In this document: in pieces, positions 56,901 to 64,000 of the stretch
Numbering within the stretch: position 1 is the first letter of the stretch
Layout: every line of letters begins with the position of its first letter
DNA from: Schistocephalus solidus
Lineage: Eukaryota; Platyhelminthes; Cestoda; Diphyllobothriidea; Diphyllobothriidae
Direction: 5' to 3'
Length of the DNA stretch: 64,000 bases
Assembly (NCBI GenBank): GCA_017591395.1
Contig: WEDG01001037.1
Span: forward strand, 26,405 to 90,404
Position numbers and translations under genes: made by a program
The notes under the pieces: generated by a model
Told to the model about the DNA's origin: nothing
Databases searched by the model: none
Seen by the model: only the letters and a program-made list of their open reading frames with translations

Positions 56901-59900
56901 AACATACTTATACGGCAACAATATTTCGCAACCATATTTTTCTGCAGGTCATTTACCTTTCACCACCTATTGACATGCGGGACACTATACAGGTAAGCTA
57001 ACAGACTAGTGATACCCTCATGCTTTTGATCATGTTTCGATTACTTTGGTCAACTTAGCAATCTTTACAGTTGCTACTCTTACCGGAGCTCATCATACGT
57101 TCCTATTAAATTCAATTATCGAAGACTATTCTAACAAGAATTCCGGGATTGACATGGAGATAAATAGGTCGGCGCCATTGCTTTAAATTCTGGAGAAATA
57201 ACTTATTCCTCTGCCCTAACTTCAACACTAACATCAACCCTAACGAATGCAGTTATTAGAATATCAACAAAGACAAAGCAGACTGGAATGGTCATTTCTG
57301 GCTCATTAGCAGTCAGCATCAAGTCATACACAATCCCTAGTGAGGAGCAACTGGGATTCGATGATCGTTGAGCGTCATTCCCTCACAGCCCACATTAACC
57401 ATACCACATATGTTACCGCTTCTAACCCAAACTTTAACCATAAGCTTCCTTACCACAGACATTACATAAGTTTGAACCTTATCCCTCCAACGTTGTCGCT
57501 AGCCCCAATGCTAAACTTGACCTCCGCTGAAATTTGGCGTGAGACCACCTGTTATTTGGGGATACTTATAACCATGCCCCGCAGAATTTAATAATGGAGT
57601 CTTACTTTGGCACTCGAGGTGTGTCCATCCTCTCCCGCATGGAAATTGGCATTTAACCCGATATTCATTCCCGCAGCTATAATCCTCTGCGTCTGTTCCA
57701 CCGTAAAGTAACCTGCGTAGAGATTGGATTTAATTATTTAATAGAATAAACGTGCCTTCTTTACAGCGAACATCGATGTTGTGCACGCAGATCTCTCCAC
57801 TATCCATCAATTTCTTCAATGAAGGTATATGTTCCTCTAAAATAAGCCTCACAAATTCCTCCGTTTTCATGTCTCTTAAGGACGCAAAGACAAAATAAAT
57901 CAAACCGTCTTACTTTGGTGGTGCGCTGGCTGCATAGAATGTGATAGAAAGATCAATTGGAAGATCCCGTTTTAGTCTGGTAAGGATACGAAGTAATCTT
58001 TCCTCGTTTTCCCAAATGATTCCATAACCAGTTTTGCACTCAACTGTCGTTGTCCCCTTCTTAACCATAGACTGTTTTGTGCGTAGGTGCACCTGTAAAA
58101 AGGAGTTGGAAGACAGAACTCACCCGAAAACGAGCAAGACAGGACTCGTATAGAACGCTCTCCAGACACATTCTCGTAAGTTCTGCAGTGTGATTGATGC
58201 CGGCTGCACTTTCCTGCATCCCCAAGTGGAGATCAACAGCAGTCTTTTATGTGTTCTTTGAGAAGATTCAAAGGGATCTTACCTTTTGAACTAATTCTGG
58301 CACGTGATCTCCTTCCCAAATAGGATAGGAGTGAGCGTCGATGAAGCCTGGTGTTTACAAATAAAGAACTAGTGGATAAAGAATTCTGCGTAACTTAGTT
58401 ATCTGCCGACGTGGTGCAATGTTAAGTAAGCAACTGATGGAGTTTGCACTGTCTTTATGAAAATCGCGTCTGTAAAGGACGTTCTTCTTCATTATGCCTA
58501 AACTATTTTGGTTGGTTGCATAAATGCAGTCATCGAGTTTAATTATTTGGAATCAAGTGATTAAAACTGAAAGTATGCAATGAATTTGGCCTTTACATTA
58601 ACGTATAACAAATGTACAAATAAACGCTTTCAATCCAAAGACAACAACATTTGCAAGTATATGATTTTGCAGACATATTAGAGCATTTTTGCATTGCCGT
58701 AAGCCGCTGTGCGTTTACCCGTGCGTTCAATTCAAAGTATTCGCATAAAGGAAAGACGTCTATAGTTCACGCGAAATAATGATGCATGTACTGCAGTTAC
58801 TTCTGGTAAAATTCGCCATTTGTGCAATAACTAAATTGTTTCTTTAGTTAAGCTATGTGAGGCTTGCCTTGCATAAAAGCATTTGGCTGGCCAATTTATC
58901 CACCTTTTCCGTGTTTCCAATTTTCTAGAACACTCGATATGATATATTTTGGTGAAAATGTTTCTTTCGGCTTATTTGCCTTAAATGTGTTCCGCATTGA
59001 AAAATTACCAGGTTTTTTGTATGTATATCAATGAAGATAAAATTTCTGTGAACTCGTACAGGGGATCAGTAAAACCAAACCCCGCTTTAAACATAATAAA
59101 GGATAATTACGCGCGTACACAAATTTTCTCCAAAGAAGAAATCTTTTTCCGTCTTTCATAAATGTCTGGAAGTGAAGGAAAGTGTGCGTTTATACAGGAA
59201 ATAATGTGCATGAACTACCGATTGGTCAAAAGCGCTAGATAAACGGGATACTGTTTGCACTTTTTGTGCAGGTTTGGACAAGACCGTCAGTAATCTCTCA
59301 GGCACCATGGTGCTCCTCAGTATCATCGAACACTGCTAAAAAAAGACAAGGGAGACTAAAATAACCGTTTATGGCTCAATCACCATCATAAGCCAGTTAT
59401 ATGCAACACCGGAGTTCATACTACTGAACATTCTGCGTTTGCCGGCGGGGCTCGAGAGTGGTCTGCAAGACATAACGCAATGATTGAGTCCCATAATGGC
59501 TCTGTGAATGTTCATCAAATAAATGGTCAATTTTAACATTTGCTCATGACCTTCAGACAACTTTATTTTGATTTCTGAATCCAAAACTAATGGTTATGCC
59601 TCGATCAGCTCTAATTACATTGACATTAAATCATTTGAAATCACTGATCAACCAGCTAAAATCCTTTTGTGGTGGAATCTGAATAAATTCCTCAAAATTA
59701 TGGTTTAGCAGCAACTTTTTGAACTGATTTAATATTGCCATCATTTGCTATAAATTTCTGGATGTAAAGTAGACTTTTCCATTTTAGCCGTTAGTGGATA
59801 TTTTTATAAAACTTTAAAATATCCTGCCTTGAGGAAGTTAAAAAATAGGTTGATTTGGGCCTACGATGAACAAATTTAAGAGAAAATACTACCAAAATAG

Positions 59901-62385
59901 CATTTTTAAGATTTTTAAGAGATCAACGGAAGGCTAATTGTTATTATATAAATATTAATTCGTTGTATCAGTTATTCATACCAGGTAGGATTGTTCCACC
60001 ATGGCAGTCAATAACCTTGGAGAACGTGTGCTTTGGGCAGACGATATGGTTCTCCAGTCCGTAACAAAGAATATTTCCATCACTGTTTGGAGTAATTTAG
60101 AAATTGTGATCAAATATCATGACCAAAACTGATTGCAGATTCATTTTGGGTTGAAATGAACAAAGTACGCATGCTATGGGATAAAACCACTGAATATATT
60201 AAATAATTGGTTTGTTTCGTGAAGAGAAACTGGACCTGATATAAGAGATCCTGTGCTGATCTGCGCAGATACGTAGCTCCAATTATAAATAACGTATTAA
60301 CATTGTGTAAATTATGTGAGTGCATTATACATTTTATTGAATATGCTGTCCTTACTTTCAAGAATACGTCCTTTAGACGTAGGACTTAAACTCGACTTCA
60401 AACTAACAACATTGTCTTTATAATTCATGTCAGCATAAGATGATTTACGAAATATTTTTGTCTATGCTTTATAATCCAGAGAAGTGTGACAACAGTCTCA
60501 TAATTTAAGTATGAAAAAGCAACCTTATGGTAAACGTATTGCACATTAAATATATTTAAGGTGTTATTGCTTGTCTGCTGCTAGACAAGGAAAGTTTTCT
60601 AATTTTTTCGCAATCTTAATTTTAACTTTTCGTAACCACTCATTAGGTGTCCAGTTTAGTTGGCAGAACTACCTCAGCCATTGAACAAATTGTATTACTT
60701 TTAAAATTTATAAATATTAAAACATTTTTATTTCCTAATAGTTGGTAGTTAATATAATTAAATTACTCTTTGGATGTTTGTATCGAACTTAAACAGTATG
60801 TTTAAGAACACTTCGTCCTCAACCCTAATAATCAAAAAATTTCTCTTTCCTGCATCTCCCTGCAGACCTCCCCTCGCCCTCTCTAGTTTGAAGAAGCAAA
60901 TCAGAATGAGGATCTTCTCTTATCTCAGTATATTTTTTTCTGTCGTGGATAACGACCAAAATCTAGACCGATTTATTAAAACTTTTAGTTGATTAGTAAT
61001 GAACGTCATATTTTGACGATGAAAAGTTGCTGATCCTTGGGATGAAAATAAATTAATTTGTTTGATGCTTCCAAGCAAAATTTAGGTATGTTCTTTAGCC
61101 TCTGACCATGGTTAATAGCTTAAAAAATGCAAGCAAAAAAATTGAACATGGCTGCACGATGGGTTTACGGACGTCTAATATCAAAAATAAATTGCTGATA
61201 AATTTGGCCTTTCAGGTTACTTCCAAAAACTGACAAGTACCAATCGTTTTACAACTGAATGCGCAAGAAGAAAACCCAGACTTCAGAAAACTGCTCCATG
61301 GGTGGAGTTCTTCGTTACTTTACCAGTGATTTTTCCTTCGGTTATTTTTCTTCTGAATTTCCAGTGTGCATGCTCTCTTGAGCAAATATTTTCAGGGTTT
61401 GTGCGTTTTTCTTTCCGTAGTGTTTTTTGGTCAGGTAGGTTCTACCAGAAGCACTCAATAGATTTTAAAGAAATCTTTCCATTTTTAAGCAAAAGAGATT
61501 TTCGTTTGACTTTCAAGTAAATCCAATCTCAGACTTAAAAGAGGTTCCCCTAATCCAAGTGTGAATATAGATTATTTTTACAGCCAGAGGGTACACAGGA
61601 TCATCAAACACAAGGTTCTGTTCTAGACATTTATTGTGGATCAGAAGGTGCGGCCGAAGTTCATGTCTCAGTATACAAAAGATTTTTTGAGCATAAGATA
61701 ATAATTCAAACTCTGGTATACCGGAAACTATAAAAAAAGTTCAAATAAGCCATTTAATTTGGAAGAAACTAAATTTTGCCAACTTATTCGGAATAAAGCA
61801 AAGCTAACAGCGTAAGGAGGTCAACACTTTCCTGTACTTTAGAGAGGCTGACAGATTTAAAGAAAATGTGAACACATCAGCTCTTTTAAACCAAGTTTGC
61901 AAACGCCAAAATTAAAAATTATATTCTTTTCACAAACAGGCTTACATAAATATTTCACATAATAGGAGCGTTTGACTTTAATCTCAGTGAATATGGAATA
62001 ATAATTTCCTTGTATTAAACTCTGGCTGGATCCTTAGATTTTCAACTTGATGTTACTTCCATTAATAGTGTGAACAAAAATTTATTTACGCGGCGGTAAG
62101 TTTTCACCCATTTTTTTCGCTTGTAGCTGGCAAGCACTTTGATTAAAGCTATTTGCTGTCAGGAAGAACTCATTTCTTCGAATATGAAAAACGAAGTTAA
62201 TTTATGGATTTATTAAATAGGCAAATAAAAAAGAAAACATACCTGTCCAAAATTATTGCATATTTTTCAAAAGAATCTGGCTTTCCGCTCACACAAAACC
62301 TGTCATATCCATCAACCATATATGGAAGTTGCTGGTTTCTAGTAACATTTACGATTTGTGATATGTTGCGTAACAAAGTGTCCAT
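50959..62385 (-). CDS. AMDHD1-like: imidazolonepropionase-like protein (AMDHD1/HutI family), probable pseudoenzyme
   Basis: HutI/AMDHD1 is a Zn amidohydrolase of histidine breakdown. Predicted - strand exons: 62385-62243, 60082-59982, 58347-58283, 58213-58124, 58092-57914, 57874-57756, 57712-57606, 55490-55275, 54285-54125, 51067-50959. Total 1290 nt, all phases agree, 429 aa, a normal family length. Landmarks: DCHGGTILPGFIDAH (residues 73-87), TTVECKTGYG (147-156), NANFHAGE (253-260), GVPIILGTNFN (322-332), LNAAYSLKLSHKVG and RWEHIILRFG. ATG 62385 has an in-frame TAG directly upstream. Expected active-site residues are changed: HxH is H87-S-Y89; the Asp metal ligand is N330; the catalytic His is D280; the substrate His is S189; and the loop after exon 3 is about ten residues short. 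H257, E260 and Y156 remain. Intact splicing and frame argue against a plain pseudogene. Introns of 31, 39 and 43 bp occur, the last with a GC donor. Confidence 0.9.
53345..53525 (-). repeat. SINE copy in intron 9 of the AMDHD1-like gene
   Basis: Has the body block GGCCATTTCTGACGCAGTAG, GTCATCAGCCATTCATACC, a GGGTGCACC linker, and a - strand head (box B GGCTCGAACCC near 53461). It is same-sense with the host gene and abuts a second copy. Confidence 0.7.
53530..53790 (-). repeat. second, longer SINE copy, tandem with the previous
   Basis: Contains the full body: AATTGGTTACGGGGC, GGGCTCACTCTCCGG, AGCAGCTAGTATTATAGACA, ATATTGCCGACAAAGACTAG, GCCATTTCTGGC, ATCAGCCAGCCATACCC and a degenerate head ending near 53790. 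It is the best reference for the body of the family in this window. Confidence 0.75.
55751..55830 (+). repeat. tRNA-like sequence in intron 7 of the AMDHD1-like gene
   Basis: CGTGGCCCAATGATAGATCG resembles a D-arm/box A and TGGGTTCGAACTC a T-arm/box B, 33-35 nt apart as in tRNA-derived SINE heads. The + orientation is opposite to the host gene. No acceptor stem closes, so it is not a functional tRNA. Confidence 0.5.
57255..57385 (-). repeat. partial SINE in intron 7 of the AMDHD1-like gene
   Basis: AGACTGGAATGGTCATTTCTGGC, then CAGTCAGCATCAAGTCATAC and a head-like GGGATTCGATGATCGTTGAG. It is flanked by degenerate CCCTAAC-type runs at 57211-57246 and 57418-57490. Confidence 0.55.
59285..59470 (-). 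repeat. partial SINE in intron 2 of the AMDHD1-like gene
   Basis: AGACAAGGGAGACTAAAATA, a CCATCATAAGCCAG block and a decayed head follow the family order. The left end is only loosely alignable. Confidence 0.5.
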
Positions 62386-63640
62386 CTAAAATGTTCAAAA
62401 TGAAAAGTATTTCTTTTTTCTTGCCTGATTTGTTAAAAAATAAACAGTTAAAAACGAAAGAGTTATAGGCAATGAAAAATAATCAAGGGTTCTGATATCA
62501 GAACGGACCTTTGTAAATTCAACTAAGACACTCGTTGACGAACAGTGGCAGAAAACACAAACGACTCTTATATGTCAGGTAATGAACCGATGGTTATAAC
62601 TATCTGCTCACTACAGCATCCGTAAAAGTCGTTTCACTCTTTTATGTAAGGTAGACACTTGCACTAAAACCATATAAATGCAGTCATTTTTATGGGGTTT
62701 TTATTTGTCTTTTTAAATTTTCCTGTTTTCAATATAGGATTGCATTCGAAGCCAGCTAAAGCATGTAGTGAAAACTGTTGTTAACGCGAGTATGTCCTTT
62801 AGACAGTAAACTTGACATATCACAAAAATGTTTGTTTTTATTCGGGATTCTCAGCTGACTTAGGGCTATTTGCAGTAAACGATTCTAATGATATGAAATC
62901 TGAGTACCTTTTTTACAAGATATTCTATGTTTATAGAGTTTTATAATGCATATGTAATCTGTAGATTAGTACGCCGAAATAGGCAGCAGGGAGGGCAGAA
63001 ACTTAAAAGTACAGATCTAGTTCATCTCAACTTATACAAAAATTAACTGTTAAAAATGTTTTCATTTTGGTCTCCGTGTGAAAGCAATCGTCGTAAATTA
63101 AAGTAATACAGCAAAAAATCTAAATGAGAAATGCAAGTTTCATAAATATACCACTCACTTAGGTCATACGTACGATTGCAAGAAATGGTATATAAAAACA
63201 AAATTCAATTGACTTTCGTCAGATTTACAAACCTTTCATTTTATTATATTTTTGTTGATTTTCCTATGATAACTTTTCCGAAGAACAGTTGGTCAACGAC
63301 TAGCACCTGCACAGCGATTGACTTCGACTTCTATATATTTTACCACATGGCTTCTATGCTTTCTATGCTTTCCGTGTTGCATTCCATTGTAGGATAGCTT
63401 TTTTCTTATAACGTTTAAATTGAATCATTTTATGATTAAAAAATTGTTACGGTTTAAATTATAGATATTTGTTCGAAACGTGAGTTAAATTCCGCCACTC
63501 CAGAGTATATATGCTAGCAGCAATGATGACGATGATGGCTCCTTTGTAGAAAGTAGCCATTACAATCATTTAATTTTAAAATGATTTTTAATGCATTTTA
63601 ATACAAATAAGGTTAGAATTGCGTTGTAGCGCTTTTTTGA
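62386..63640. other. 5' flank of the AMDHD1-like gene, no further gene seen
   Basis: AT-rich. This should contain the promoter/5' UTR of the - strand gene, but no core promoter motif can be named with confidence. The short frame at 63176-63397 is unrecognised. Confidence 0.4.
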
Positions 63641-63805
63641 TATCGTCACTGACAAACTAGCACGATGCACTCCTGTACATATCATGGAAGTCAAAAATAT
63701 ACCCTTCGGGAATCGTGCAAAATACGTGGCCCTGCCGAGGTTCAAACCGGGACACCAGCGTGCGGGGAAAGGCGGTGATACCACTGAGCTATCGCCGCAT
63801 GACAA
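63640..63805 (-). repeat. tRNA-derived element with clear A and B boxes
   Basis: On the - strand, GCGGCGATAGCTCAGTGGTA (63799-63780) is an excellent D-arm/box A and CCGGTTTGAACCTCGG (about 63751-63736) a T-arm/box B. A non-tRNA tail continues to about 63640 (CGAAGGGTATATTTTTGAC). The boxes differ from those of the main SINE family here, so it is probably a separate tRNA-derived SINE. Confidence 0.6.
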
Positions 63806-64000
63806 ACTCGCTGACCTAATTTTCAATGATGGAATAAACATAAATCATAATACGAACGACCTCATTTCCGGACATGTTTCTTTAAAATCACCTCCCGCCA
63901 AACGGGCCAAGAGTTGAGTAAGTATTTTCGATGTCAATTACGAGGACGAAGCGTGTGCGACATGCTTTAAACTTTTTCAAAAAAGTTCGGAGATTGAAAA

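Overview
This is eukaryotic, AT-rich, repeat-laden DNA, most likely from a parasitic flatworm and probably a tapeworm. The grounds are micro-introns of 31-43 bp, Penelope-like and CR1/L2-like retroelement remnants, tRNA-derived SINEs, and a retroelement-type zinc-finger relic of a kind I associate from memory with pseudophyllidean cestodes. No database search was possible.

Two host genes can be assembled exon by exon. The first, on the + strand (19765-26013, 9 exons, 606 codons), is a BTB-BACK-kelch (KLHL-type) protein. The second, on the - strand (50959-62385, 10 exons, 429 codons), is an imidazolonepropionase homologue (AMDHD1/HutI family). Both keep frame across every junction. In the second gene, nearly all metal-ligand and catalytic residues expected of the family are replaced, so it looks like a full-length pseudoenzyme. 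Both genes contain clusters of very small introns, one per gene with a GC-AG boundary.

Layout: 0-19.7 kb is gene-poor. It holds SINE copies, a Penelope-like GIY-YIG relic, a decayed duplicate of one kelch exon (about 9.8 kb), an endonuclease relic and a 222-bp tandem duplication. 19.7-26 kb is the kelch gene, whose 3.8-kb intron is loaded with a Penelope relic, tRNA-like elements and a dispersed repeat. 27.9-32.2 kb is a damaged but nearly complete non-LTR retrotransposon (- strand), whose ORF1 side abuts a tRNA-like sequence. 35.4-37.3 kb has an ACT microsatellite, then a GC-rich block ending in a decayed zinc-finger-bearing retroelement tail. 37.4-37.9 kb is a second, 5'-truncated copy of the same retrotransposon. 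38-43.7 kb is a satellite with a monomer of about 353 bp, organised as alternating A and B types (a higher-order unit of about 706 bp). 43.7-51 kb is AT-rich with at most weak exon candidates. 51-62.4 kb is the imidazolonepropionase-like gene with SINEs in its introns. A tRNA-derived element lies at 63.7 kb.

The two genes are unrelated in function. The rest is mostly transposon and satellite material. The strongest leads are the active-site-stripped imidazolonepropionase, the micro-intron/GC-AG class, the two-type satellite, and the duplicated kelch exon block.
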